Assembly: GCF_000189635.1 (NCBI RefSeq)
Contig: NW_002476303.1
Location: forward strand, 59,312 to 123,311
DNA from: Tetrahymena thermophila SB210
Lineage: Eukaryota; Ciliophora; Oligohymenophorea; Hymenostomatida; Tetrahymenidae
Direction of reading: 5' to 3'
DNA: 64,000 bases
The notes under the pieces are model-generated. The model made no database searches. It was given only the letters and a program-made list of their open reading frames with translations, and had not been told where the DNA came from. Numbering within the stretch: the stretch's first letter is position 1; each line of letters starts with the position of its first letter. Of this stretch, positions 35,747 through 46,988 are shown one piece after another. Made by a program: the position numbers and the translations under genes.

Positions 35747-37849
35747 TCAATAATATAAATCTAAATAGAGCAATTTTGGATTTAAGTTAATAAATTCAAT
35801 AAAATGGTTATTAAATGCACTGATAGTTAAAACTTAAATTTGCACATTATTTGAGTAATTTGTTATTAAATGTGTATATTTATCTATAGATTGTTTTCCC
35901 TCTAGGAAATCATCATAGGAAATTTGATAATCATAAGCGTGTTCAAGATTTAAGTATATAATATTCTTTTAATTTAAAATCAGATCAAAAAGTTCAGTGA
36001 TATCTTTTTAACTAAAACTAGAATTTATTTTGATTTCAATGATGTAATTTTAAAGTTCAAATAATTTTTAATATTAATTTTCGTATGAATAATGTGTAAA
36101 TATATGAGTAAATTTTAAATACAAATTTTGATTGAAAGCTTCTTTTAGCGAACTGATTTAAGTATCATACCTATCTATTTCAGTTTCTTCAAATTATATT
36201 TGTTTTAATTACTTGAAATTCTTTGAATTCTTTATTAAGCGCTTTAAAGAGAATTGTTTAGATAGTTTGATAAAAGTTACTTCTTCAGGAAGGATTTATA
36301 TAAAATTTTCCGATGTTTTATCTACATATCTATAATATGGCATTTATGAAATAGAAAATTTTTTAAATTTTGAAAAAAAAGATTTTAGATTTTTCAGGAG
36401 AGAGTAATTTTCATTTAAATAATTCCAATCAAAATCTACTACTTTCTTTTCTGTTAGGTTTTGACATAAAGAAGATAATGATAAATAGTAAGGAAATTTA
36501 TTCTATAAGACATAACTAGAAATTTCATTTTCATGTTATAATTCTTAGTAAATGCATACATCATTAAGAGTAAAATCTTGATAGTTTTTGACTTTCATAA
36601 AAGCTTAAGCTAATTCAAATCTTTTTGCTGTATTAAATGAACAGTTTCTATTAATAAAACTCACTTTAGTCTCTTCATTACACTTTTCAAATATTAATCC
36701 AATTGATTCTATTAATATTTAGTTCATTATATTTATTTTGAAGAAACTTGATTCACTAAAATCTAATTTTAGTTCATCCAATTAATGAGCTATTTAACAA
36801 AACTTTTCTATGCAGCTTATTGTATTTTTTGTTTCTTTTTGTGAAATTTATTTGACTACAATGTGTAAATTTCTCAAATTCTTTAAATTGCTAACTTTTA
36901 ATTTGCTTGCATCACACATTCCTACAACTATTTCTAATTCTTAGATTTGATTAAGATTAGAATGATTTGATAAATAATCAATTGCATCAGAGAAAATTAG
37001 ACTTAACTTTTCTAATTTCTTAAGCTTCTGAATATCTAAATTTTAGTTTTTAAGATTAACTGTTTCTATATGTAAGCTTCTCAAATTCTGTAATTTTTCA
37101 ATTGGTTTTAAACAGTTTTTGGTCAACAAATGGTTATTTATTTCTAAAGCAAGATGCAATTTTTATAAAGAATTTTTTGTTACATGTAATCCATCAACTA
37201 TTGCCTCAATTGATAAGCGAGAATTATAGCTATTAGAAATTTCTATTTCTTCAATACTTTTTGCAATTTTAAAAACATTCAATTATACCTTTGAAGTTAA
37301 ATAGGATAGAGATAAATGTTTAATAGAAGATAATTTATTAGGAATGTGAGTCTCTGTTATATCATCTTTCACGCTAAATTTTAAATTTAGTTTTTCTAGC
37401 CTTTCCCTGTTGAAACATATTGATTCAAGTAGTTAGTTAAATAAAACACTAGATAAATCTTTTCTTGAGCTAATACTTAATTCTTCCAAGTACTATTGGT
37501 CTCTAATCAGCTAAAATAAAATGTCTTCTATGTTAAACAAGCAATCAAGATTCATGAATGTAAAAACTGAAATCCTCTATAGCCCAAAGGAATCCTTAAC
37601 GTAATTCATAACAAACATCAGATTTTATCTAATCCTATCGTAAGAATCATCTAATAGTGTGGATTTATCTACTAATTATCCAACTCCAGAACCTAAAGTA
37701 ACTTCTACTTCAAATTATTCTTCAGTATTGCTAAAGAAATGATTAAAGGCTGTTATTTTGTCATTTAAATCTAATGCACGAAGATCAAATACAAAACCAA
37801 ACTTTTTCTATTATGTGTAAAAATAAATTTAATATCTATAGTTATTCAT
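35747..37849 (-). CDS. Intronless LRR family protein, paralogue C
   Basis: A 2103-nt uninterrupted ORF (700 residues) from ATG 37849 to TGA 35747-35749. It belongs to the same family as A and B but to a second subgroup with D and E. Shared subgroup marks are a NHFFSNTEEQFEVEV-type N-terminal block, KQISSIKHLSLS-type LRRs and a C-terminal DDFLEGKQSI insert absent from A and B. The central KLKKLEKLSLIFSDAIDYLS block is nearly invariant across all five. There is no intron, signal peptide or membrane segment. Together with D it forms a second tandem pair with shared flanks. Function unknown. Confidence 0.85.
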
Positions 37850-38414
37850 TTTCTAAGTTTATCTATCTATTTACAACAAATCTTTAGATTAGTTTTTGAT
37901 GCAAATTTGTTTAGATATTTAAGTAAAACCAAACCTTATAGAAGTATCAAATATAATTCTTTTATAAAATTGTATTTTTAAGTTCTGATAAATTCGAATT
38001 TCAATTGAAAAAATAAGCCCGCGGATTAAATTTTATGATACATTTAAATAATCATCGTTTTTTAAGCATAATAAAAAATTAAAAAACAGCAATTTATATT
38101 TTAAAAATGTGTAAAAGTTTAATGTTAATGAGCAGTTAAAATAAGTTGTTTAAATATATTTAATACTATAATTTTTCAATATTTTATTTTAAGTTTAAAT
38201 TTTTACTTCATTTATATTAGATATTATTAAAAAATTTAAATTTTAAAATAAAAAAATTCTTCTAAATAATGAAAGAAAAATTATATTAAAAGTCTTAATT
38301 TTTAAATTATTAATCGATATTTTATTGTAAAGGTTAAATACAAAAATAAACATGAAAAGTCAGTAATAAAAAGATTTATAAATTGCAAATTAATATAATT
38401 AGCTTACTTATTCA
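37850..38414. other. Spacer within the C/D tandem duplication
   Basis: Upstream flank of C (to about 38050, including a cccgcgg patch near 38020) followed by 3' flank of D (aaacatgaaaa-type block near 38350). The same two flanks recur around D and E. No gene is visible. Confidence 0.55.
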
Positions 38415-40523
38415 TCAATAATATAAATCTAAATATAGTAATTTTGGATTTAAGCTTATAAATTCAATAATATGGTTATTAAACGCACTGATAGTAAGAA
38501 CTTAAATTAACACATTATTTGAGTAATTTGTAATTAAATGCGTATATTATTCCATAGATTGCTTTCCCTCTAGGAAATCATCATATGAAATATGGTAATC
38601 ATATTTATATTCAAGATTTAAGTATATGATATTCTTTTTACTTAAAATCAGATCAAATAGTTCAGAGATATCTTTTTAGTGAAAATTAAAATATATTTTA
38701 ATTTCAATCACATAGTCTTCAACATTAAATAATTTTTGATATTGTTCTTTGTTATATTAATAATTTGTATAGATGTTAGTAAATTTTAATTGTAAATTTT
38801 GATGGAATACTTATTTTAACTAACTCATTTCAGTATCTAAACTATACCTATTTATTTAAGTTTTCTAAAATTCTATTTTTTATAATTACTTTAAATACTT
38901 TGAATTCTTTATTAAGCACTCTAAAGGAAAATATTAAGATAATTTGATAAAAGTTACTTCTTCAGGAAGGATTTTCATAAATTATTCAGATATTTCTTCT
39001 AATTCCGTTTCATGAAGTGTTGATGAAAAAGAAAATTTTTTAAATTTTGAAAAAAAAGATTTCAGATTTTTAAGGACAGAGTAATTATCTTTTATATAAT
39101 TAGAATCAAAATTTACTACTTTATTTCTTTAATTTTTACATAAAGAAGAAATAGATAAATAGTAAGGAAATTTATTCTATAAAATATCACACGAAATTAC
39201 ATTTTCATGCTGTAATTCTTCATAAAGGCATAAATTATTAAGAGTAAAATCTTGATAGTTTTTAATTTTCATAAACGCTTAAGCTAATTCAAATCTTTTT
39301 GCTGTATTAAATTAACAGTTTCTATTAATAAATTTCAATATAGTCTCTTCATTACACTTTTCAAATATTTATCCAATTGATTCTATTAATGATTAGTTCA
39401 TTATGCTTACCTTGAAGAAACTTGATTCACTAAAATTTAATTTAAACTCATCCAATTAATGAGCTATTTAACAAAATTTTTCTAAGCAGCTTATTGTATT
39501 TTTTGTTTCCTTTTAAAATGCTTGTTTGACTTATATATGTAAATTTCTCAAATTCTTTAAATTATTAACTTTTAATTTGCTTGCATCACACATTCCTACA
39601 ACTATTTCTAATTCTTAGATTTGATTAAGATTAGAATGATTTGATAAGTAATCGATTGCATCAGAGAAAATTAGACTTAACTTTTCTAATTTCTTTAGCT
39701 TCTGAATATCTAAATTTTCGTTTTTTAGATTAACTGTTTGTATGAATAAGCTTCTCAAATTCTGCAATTTTTCAATTTGTTTTAAACAGTTTTTGCTCGA
39801 CAAATGGTTATTTATTTCTAAAGCAAGATGCAATTTTTGTAAAGAATTTTTTGTTACATGTAATCCATCAACTATTGTCTCAGTTGATAAACGAGAACTA
39901 TAGCTATTAGAAATATCTATTTCTTCAATGCTTTTTGCAATTTTAAAAACATTCGATTAAACCTTTGAAGATAAATTGGAAAGAGATAAATGCTTGATAG
40001 AAGATAATTGACTAGGAATTTAAATCTCTGTTAGATCATCTTTCACACTAAATACTAAATTTAGTTTTTCTAATGTTTCCCTGTTGAAACTTATTGATTC
40101 AAGTAATGAGTTAAATAAAAGACTAGATAATTCTTTTCTTGAGCTAATACTTAATTCTTTCAATTACTATTAGTCTCTGATAAGTTGAAATAAAATGTCT
40201 TCTATATTTAGCAAGCAATCCAGATTTTAGAACTTGAAAACTGAAACCATTTATAACCCAAAGGAATTCTTAACGTAATTCATAACAAATGAGAGATTAT
40301 ACCTAATCCTATCGTAAGAATCATCTAAAAAAGTAGATTTATCTACTAATTATCCAATTCCAGAACCTAAAATAACTTCTACTTCAAATTATTCTTCAGT
40401 ATTGCTAAAGAAATGATTAAAGTCTGCTATTTTGTCATTTAAATCTAATGCACGAAGATCAAATGCAAAATTATGCCCATCCTAAAGCTTGTAAAAATAA
40501 ATTTGATATGTATAATTATTCAT
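38415..40523 (-). CDS. Intronless LRR family protein, paralogue D
   Basis: A 2109-nt uninterrupted ORF (702 residues) from ATG 40523 to TGA 38415-38417. Very similar to C and E through the LRR centre, for example LHLALEINNHLSSKN, IEKLQNLRSL and IQKLKKLEKLSLI. The N-terminal ~100 residues and the C terminus (ISLNPKLLYLDLYY-type end) are also conserved. The frame is intact with many TAA and TAG Gln codons. It is probably a cytosolic protein-binding LRR protein; no catalytic domain is visible. Confidence 0.85.
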
Positions 40524-43203
40524 TTTCTTAGTTTCTTTACAAAAAATTTTAGATTTGTTTTTGTTGCAATTTTGTTTAGAAATTTATGTAAACAAAGCAT
40601 AAACCATTTAGAAGTATTAACACTCCAGCAATAATTCTTTTATAAAATTGTATTTCTAAATTCTGATAAATTTGAATTATAATTGAAAAAATAGGTGAGT
40701 TGTGCGAGAGTTAAATTATATGATACATTTATAAATATTCATCATTTCTTAAACATAAAAAAAAGAAATTTATAATTTAAATAAAATAAAAAGTTTAGAA
40801 AAAAATATTTTAATTTAGTGTTTGTTAATTAATTATAGTTAAAAAAAATTGTTTAAATATATTTTAACACTTTAAGTTTTCAATATTTTATGTTAATTTT
40901 TTAACTCTTTTATTTTAAATAATAAAATTAATATCTTCTAATTTTAGAAGAATATTTTTTTATTACTGTAAAGTTTGCTAAAGGTGAGATGACATACAGT
41001 AAAACCTCATTAAGGAAAACGAATTGGTTATAAAAAAAATCCCAAAAATTTAGGTATTTTTTAAAATGTTAGGTAATAATATAAATCACCATTAATTAAG
41101 TAGGACCTACAGCTTTTTATATTTAGTAAATGATAATCATCAAACTAAGTAAGCTAATAAATTAATTAAAATATATTATAATAAAATTAGCTCATTTTTT
41201 TTAGGTGTGTAATTATAAGTTTATTCGCCATTTAGATGAAAGGTTCTATGTACGTACTCTTTATATATTTATTTTTAGTTGTAATCAAAAAAAAATTTTT
41301 TTATTCATATTTAAGTAAAAAAGTTATTTAGTGTTATTACTGCCCTTCCTTGAACTATCCTAGAACCATTTTTAATTTTGAAAAAAAAATTAATTTTATA
41401 AAGAATCTTTATTAATAGCAATACTAGAAGTTCGTTTAAAATGCTCGAAATAGTTAATTTATTTAGTGATTGCAGAAAATATTACATTTAATTATTCAAA
41501 ATAAAAATGAAATGTTATTAATAACAAGAATATTTTTATAATATTTGCATAAAATAAATTTTATAACTTATTTAAAATTATTTTCATATTTAAAGTCAAA
41601 ATATTTTATTGACCAAATAAAAATTGAAAAAAATCTATTTTTATTAAATTTTGATTGATCAAAATTTTACATTATTATTTATAAATAAGCATTTTTCAAA
41701 ATTATAAGTTTTTTATGTTACTTTTCTTTTGCAAATTAATAATTTTGTTAGTTAAATTAAAGAAGATAAAAAGTCCTTAAGATCAAATTAATTAATTAAT
41801 TTAAAAATAAAGGAAAATAAGTGAGAGATATTTTGTTCTAGCAATATTTTGATTAAGCTAAGTAAGCTACTTTTCTAAAGAATTAATAAAGTTAATTTAC
41901 AATTTATTTCATAAACTAGAACATTTTTTATATTTTTTAAGAGATAATTATTTTAGTGGGCACAGTTAAATGATTGGATTGTCTTTTTCAATTTGTAAGG
42001 TATTTTGTGAATATTCTTTTCTCGCTACATATTTACTTTTATTTTATATTAGAAATAATAAACACATCATCTGTTTGAGATAATCATAAATAAATAAATT
42101 ACGCTTTTCATTCATTCATTTTCACCATTTTAAATATTTTTAAATGAAATATTGATTAATTTTGATCTAGTAAATTATCAGAAATAATTAATTTTTAGCA
42201 ATATTAAGTGAGATAACAAAAATTTTGCTAATTAAATTTAAGTACTAGGGGTGTGGGTGAGCAAAAATATTTGATCAAAGATAGAGTTTGGTCGACAATT
42301 ATTCATAATTAAGAAAAAATTTTTTAAAGTGATCACAAAATACCTCCATTATAATTTTTCTTATTAATAATTTACATATTCATTTTACAATTCATATAAA
42401 TTAGATAACAAACTTAAGATTATTATACTAAATGAGAATATTATAAATAAATAACTAATTTTATTTTTGTTTTAAGTTAAATGATGAATTAATTATACTG
42501 AAAAATTAGATAAGAAGGTGTTTATTCAATTTTAATGGTTAAAAGATTCTTAAAACTTAATTTATGCAGCCTAATCTTTCTAATTAATTAGATTAAATTA
42601 AAGTAGTTACTTAAAATACTTTACTATTACTTTAAAAAAAGAAAGTAATTTAAATTTATTAGTTAGTTTTATCAATTTATACTTTTAATCTAATAAAATC
42701 CAACACATATTTATTTAAATCAACAAAAAAATAAAAACAAGATCGATTTGCTATTATATTTAATGGTTTTTTAAACAATAATTAAGTTATTTTCGATGTT
42801 TATTAGTCAAATCATTAATGAAATATTAATAATAGAGTAAAAATAATAGATTTCATGATTGTTTTTAGTATAAAAATATCTAAATTAACTTTTAATAATC
42901 ATTCATTATACTTCAATCTTAAATTAATTAAAAATTTTTATTCGTTCTATCTATTTTAGTGATATATTTTTCTATTTATTTTCCATCAATCAAATAATTA
43001 ATTATGTTTGATTAACAAAGAACTTATTATCAAGTAATAAAATTAAAATTAATTGTTTGTTTGTTTATTTGGTACTATTCATATCACAATTACATTCAAT
43101 AGTTAATTATACTCCTTATTTATTTCAAAAAGTCATTTTTAAAACTCTAAAATATTATAATTAAATTAATAAATAAAAAAAAAATTAAACTAATCTAATA
43201 AAA
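40524..43203. other. Long intergenic region with a duplicated noncoding block
   Basis: No gene is visible. It contains a pogo-like CAGTAAAACCTC sequence next to TA at 40995-41008 without a matching opposite end, and at 41302-42250 a noncoding block that recurs beyond the next gene. The remainder is A/T-rich. Confidence 0.5.
41302..42250 (+). repeat. Noncoding direct repeat, copy 1
   Basis: About 950 bp similar to 44944-45953 in the same orientation. Shared landmarks in order are tattcatatttaagtaaaa, cctagaaccatttttaattt, a ttttgttctagca block, gattaagctaagt and taaattatcagaa. The two copies flank the repeat-rich surface-protein gene. No ORF or known mobile-element protein is visible. Confidence 0.7.
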
Positions 43204-44238
43204 ATGAATAAGAAATTGTTTGTTCTTTTAATTTCAGCCCTTCTCTTAACAACAACTTTTGCTCAAGAAGAAAAATAAAAATCTGAAAAAGCTTACGAAG
43301 ATCTTCTATCTACCTAATTAACTATTATAGAGTTGAGATCAGCTGCTAAAAATGCTAAGAATTTATAGTAAGCTCTTGAAGTTCTTTAAAAGATTAAAGA
43401 TGCTAAAAATTAAACTTTAGAAACTGCAGCTGCTATACTAAAGGCTCATGAAGACTTTTAAAAAACACTTGAAAATTAAGAAAATGATCTTTAAAATTTT
43501 GAGTAAGAAGTTAAAAATTATGAGGAAGCTTTATTAAAAGCAGATAATGATGATGATAAAAAAACATTAAATGATAAAATTGAAAATGCTAATAAGAGTA
43601 TCTAAACTCTTAAATAAACAATTGAAGTCAATACAGAGACTTCTTCTGAAATTCGCATGCTCTCTTATTAAGCCAAATATGTTTCTAAAGATATGATATA
43701 AAATATTAATTAAATTGAGTAGACTGCCTAATAAAAAATAGAATAGTATACTGATGAAGAAGAAGAAGCTAAGAAGGATGAAGAAGCTAAGAAGGATGAA
43801 GAAGCTAAGAAGGATGAAGAAGCTAAGAAGGATGAAGAAGCTAAGAAGGATGAAGAAGCTAAGAAGGATGAAGAAGCTAAGAAGGCTGAAGAAGCTAAGA
43901 AGGCTGAAGAAGCTAAGAAGGATGAAGAAGCTAAGAAGGATGAAGAAGCTAAGAAGGATGAAGAAGCTAAGAAGGATGAAGAAGCTAAGAAGGATGAAGA
44001 AGCTAAGAAGGATGAAGAAGCTAAGAAGGATGAAGAAGCTAAGAACGCTGAAGAAGCTAAGAATGCTGAAGAAGCTAAGAACGCTGAAGAAGCTAAGAAC
44101 GCTGAAGAAGCTAAGAACGCTGAAGAAGCTAAGAAGACTTAAAATAAGGATAAAGAATCTAAAGTTAACACAAATCCTTCTTCTGGCAAGGTTATCTAAT
44201 TAGCTTTAGCTTTTATTGCTGTTATACTGGCTTTCTGA
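43204..44238 (+). CDS. Predicted GPI-type surface protein with acidic-basic hexapeptide repeats
   Basis: A single-exon 1035-nt ORF (344 residues). It begins with a clear signal peptide (MNKKLFVLLISALLLTTTFA). About 160 residues of predicted coiled coil follow (Gln/Lys/Glu/Asn-rich). Then come 21 copies of a six-residue unit E-E-A-K-K-D (variants K-A and N-A), then a short polar linker with NPSSG and a C-terminal hydrophobic tail (VIQLALAFIAVILAF) with nothing after it. Signal peptide plus small-residue site plus hydrophobic end is the layout of a GPI-anchored protein. The family is not recognised. The repeat probably forms a long charged helix. Flanking ~1 kb direct repeats suggest a mobile or duplicated locus. 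The standard-code ORF over the repeat (KKLRRM pattern) is a shadow in another frame. Confidence 0.85.
43762..44139 (+). repeat. 18-bp coding tandem repeat, 21 units
   Basis: Perfect or near-perfect 18-bp units (GAAGAAGCTAAGAAGGAT) inside the surface-protein gene. Later units switch GAT to GCT and then AAG to AAC, so variants are clustered at the 3' end. This is the pattern expected from slippage or unequal crossover. Confidence 0.95.
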
Positions 44239-44943
44239 TGAAAAAAAAATAAAAGCTTTATTTAAAGCAAATAAAATATTTTATAAAATATTTAACTAAT
44301 TAATTTTATTAAATTTATTTGTAAAATATGTATTTGATGTGATTGATTTTTAATTAATTGTCTAATTAATTTTTAAAAAATAAAATTCATAATAAAAAGT
44401 ATAATAAATGTTTTTTAATTTTTCAATTAAAATTTGGAAGATTAAATATGTTTTGGTAAGCTATAATTAATGTTTCAATATTCAAATTTACTTTCAAATG
44501 CTGGAAATTCAATAAATAATGAAAAATCATTAATAATAAAAAATTAACTAACCTAACTTAGCCAATTATTTAAAAATAATCAATTAATAAAATTTGAAAT
44601 TAAAAATAGCTGCACTGATAGCAAATGCTTTTAATGCTTAATTTTTTATTAATTTCATAACAATTAATAATTCATTTTCAAAAATAATTAAGAATTTTCA
44701 AATAATTATTTCCCAGATATTGTTTTCATTTGGGTGAATATTCTTTTACACTTGTTATATAGATAACAAACAATTTTAGAAATTACTTTACTCTGTATTT
44801 TGACTTTTGATTATCAATCTTATTTACCGTAGATTCTTTCTTGTTAATTAAGGACATTTTTGAGTGGTATTTAAAAAATGTTTATTTAAATCAAAACATT
44901 AAATTTCATTTATTGTATATCGAAATGGTATTTTACTCTATAT

Positions 44944-45953
44944 TATTCATATTTAAGTAAAAATAATTATTTAAGGCTATTATTACCCTTGAACTCCTAG
45001 AACCATTTTTAATTTTGAAAAGTTTTACTAAGAAACTATGCTATTAACACTAGAAGTTTATAATGTTTGAAAAGGTTAATTTATTTATTGATATTCTATG
45101 CAATCAAAAATTAAAGGTTATTGATTACAAGAATATTTTTATAATTTTTGCATATAATAAATTTGATAACTCATTTAAAATTATTTTCATAATATTTAAA
45201 GTCAAAATATTTTAATTAATAAATAAACTAATATTTCTTTAATAATAAATTAAAAATGAATTTATTTTATTTTATTTGACTAATGAAAACATACAAGAAT
45301 GTTTTATCTTCCTTAGTAAATTTATACTTGTTAAATTTTTAATAAAAACAAATGATTGAAAAAAATACAATTTTATTAAGTATTCATTAATCAAAAGTTT
45401 GCTTTATTATTGTTAAACTAGCGCTTTTCAAAATTAGAAGTTTTTTAGTTAATTTTTGCATATTAAAAATTTTGTTGATTTAATTAAAGAAGTTAAACAC
45501 TCATTCCTTCAGATCAATTTAATTAATTTAAAGATAAAGGGAAAAAAGTGAGATATACTTTGTTCTAGCAGAATTTTGATTAAGCTAAGTTACTTACTTT
45601 TCTAAAGAATTGAGATAAGCAATTTACAAATTATTTCATAAATTAGAACATTTGAGCTAAATATTTTAATGGTTATATTTAAATGATTAGATCATAAAGT
45701 TCAATTTGTAAAGTAATTTATGAAAATCCTTTCCATTCTATATACTAAATTTTATTTTATATTCGAAATATTAACTATTTGAGATAATTATATTTAAATT
45801 ATTACTTTGTTTTCACTATATTCAAATATTTTTTAGATGAAACATTTATTACAATTAATAGAGCAAATTATCAGAATTAATTAATTAATTTTTTGATTAA
45901 ATTAAGTCAGATAACTTACATTTTGTTAATTAAAATTAGATACAAGAACATGT
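44944..45953 (+). repeat. Noncoding direct repeat, copy 2
   Basis: Partner of 41302-42250, same orientation, with small indels spread throughout. Its last ~250 bp is also the first unit of the local tandem duplication at 45700-46430. Confidence 0.7.
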
Positions 45954-45993
45954 ATTGATGCGCTTTTTAGATCACTTAGAAAAAGTTTCCTCT

Positions 45994-46016
45994 AGCCTTC
46001 CAATTCTTTGAAGGCT
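45994..46016. other. Hairpin with 7-bp stem
   Basis: AGCCTTC (45994-46000) and GAAGGCT (46010-46016) around a 9-base loop. It is the counterpart of the palindrome at 46334-46355 in the next tandem unit. Confidence 0.6.
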
Positions 46017-46333
46017 GACTAACTAACTTTTTTAATTTTTTTCATTAATTTGTAAAATACTTTGTGAAAATCCTTTTCATTCTATATATTAAATTTTATT
46101 TTATATTCGAAATATTTACCATTTTAGATAATAAAATTTAAATTATTACTTCATTTTCACTATTTTGAATATTTTTTAGATGTTATTACTATTAATGGAG
46201 TAAATTATCAGAATTAATTAATTAATTTTTTGATTAAATTAAGTCAGATAACTTACATTTTATTAATTAAAATCTGGTTCAAGAAAATGTATTGGTGAGC
46301 TTTTTTAGGTCGCTTAGAAAAAGTTTCATCTAA

Positions 46334-46355
46334 CCTTCCAATAATTATTGGAAGG
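46334..46355. other. Perfect 22-bp palindrome
   Basis: Both arms are CCTTCCAATAA read from each strand, with no spacer. It occupies the position of the 45994-46016 hairpin in the neighbouring unit, so the stem is kept while the loop changed. It could be a transcript-end hairpin, a protein-binding site or an element end. Confidence 0.7.
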
Positions 46356-46988
46356 CAGACTAACTAACTTTTTCAATTTTATTCATTAATTTTCAAAATA
46401 TTTTGTGAATATCCTTTTGAATGAATTTATAATTTAATAAATGTATTGAATGAATGAATTATTTATTAGATTATCAAAGATATATTTTAATTAATAATGC
46501 TTTCAAATTAAAATTTTTTCATTTATTTTAAATTTATGTAAAATTTAGATCTTATTAAGATAATTCTACACCCTACTTATACTCAATATTTTAATTTATA
46601 ATTAATCTTTATCCTTATATTTTATTTGTAATTTATACAACATTATTTATTTATTATCATAGTAGTTTATTTAAAATATACCACATAAATTATAATTAAT
46701 TGATGATATTTTTAATTAAGATTATTAAAGCTTAGAATATTTAAAAATTTTTTCTCAGTTCTCATCTTATTTAAAATCTATCTTCATTGTAAAAAAATTT
46801 TTATGGTTGCATAAATTTATTAAAAAAAAGCAAATTTTTAAAATTAAGAAATTCTTCCAAATGAATTAATAAAAAAAAATTAAATTAAAAGTGTTAATTT
46901 TAAATTTATTAATTTATATTTAGAAAGGCAAAAAATAAAAATAAACATGAAAAATCAGTAATAAATAGATTTAAAAATTGCAAATCAA

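Larger units (their letters stand above)
45700..46430 (+). repeat. Tandem duplication, ~345-bp unit, just over two copies
   Basis: The tgaaaatccttt-attctatata block occurs at about 45721 and 46064, and a truncated version near 46408. Each full unit ends with a tttagaaaaagttt-like block, a hairpin and gactaactaact. Noncoding. Confidence 0.75.
44239..46988. other. Long intergenic region with duplicated noncoding blocks
   Basis: No gene is visible. It holds the second copy of the ~1 kb block (44944-45953), a ~345-bp tandem duplication (45700-46430) and two hairpins, listed separately. From about 46930 it is 3' flank shared with paralogues C and D. Confidence 0.55.

Noticed and set aside
39615-39833. 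Separate small LRR gene
   Set aside because: It is an internal part of paralogue D in the correct frame, bounded by Gln codons.
43754-44203. Long plus-strand ORF encoding a KKLRRM-type repeat protein
   Set aside because: It is a shadow frame of the 18-bp repeat; the real frame has a signal peptide, intact start and stop, and a hydrophobic tail.
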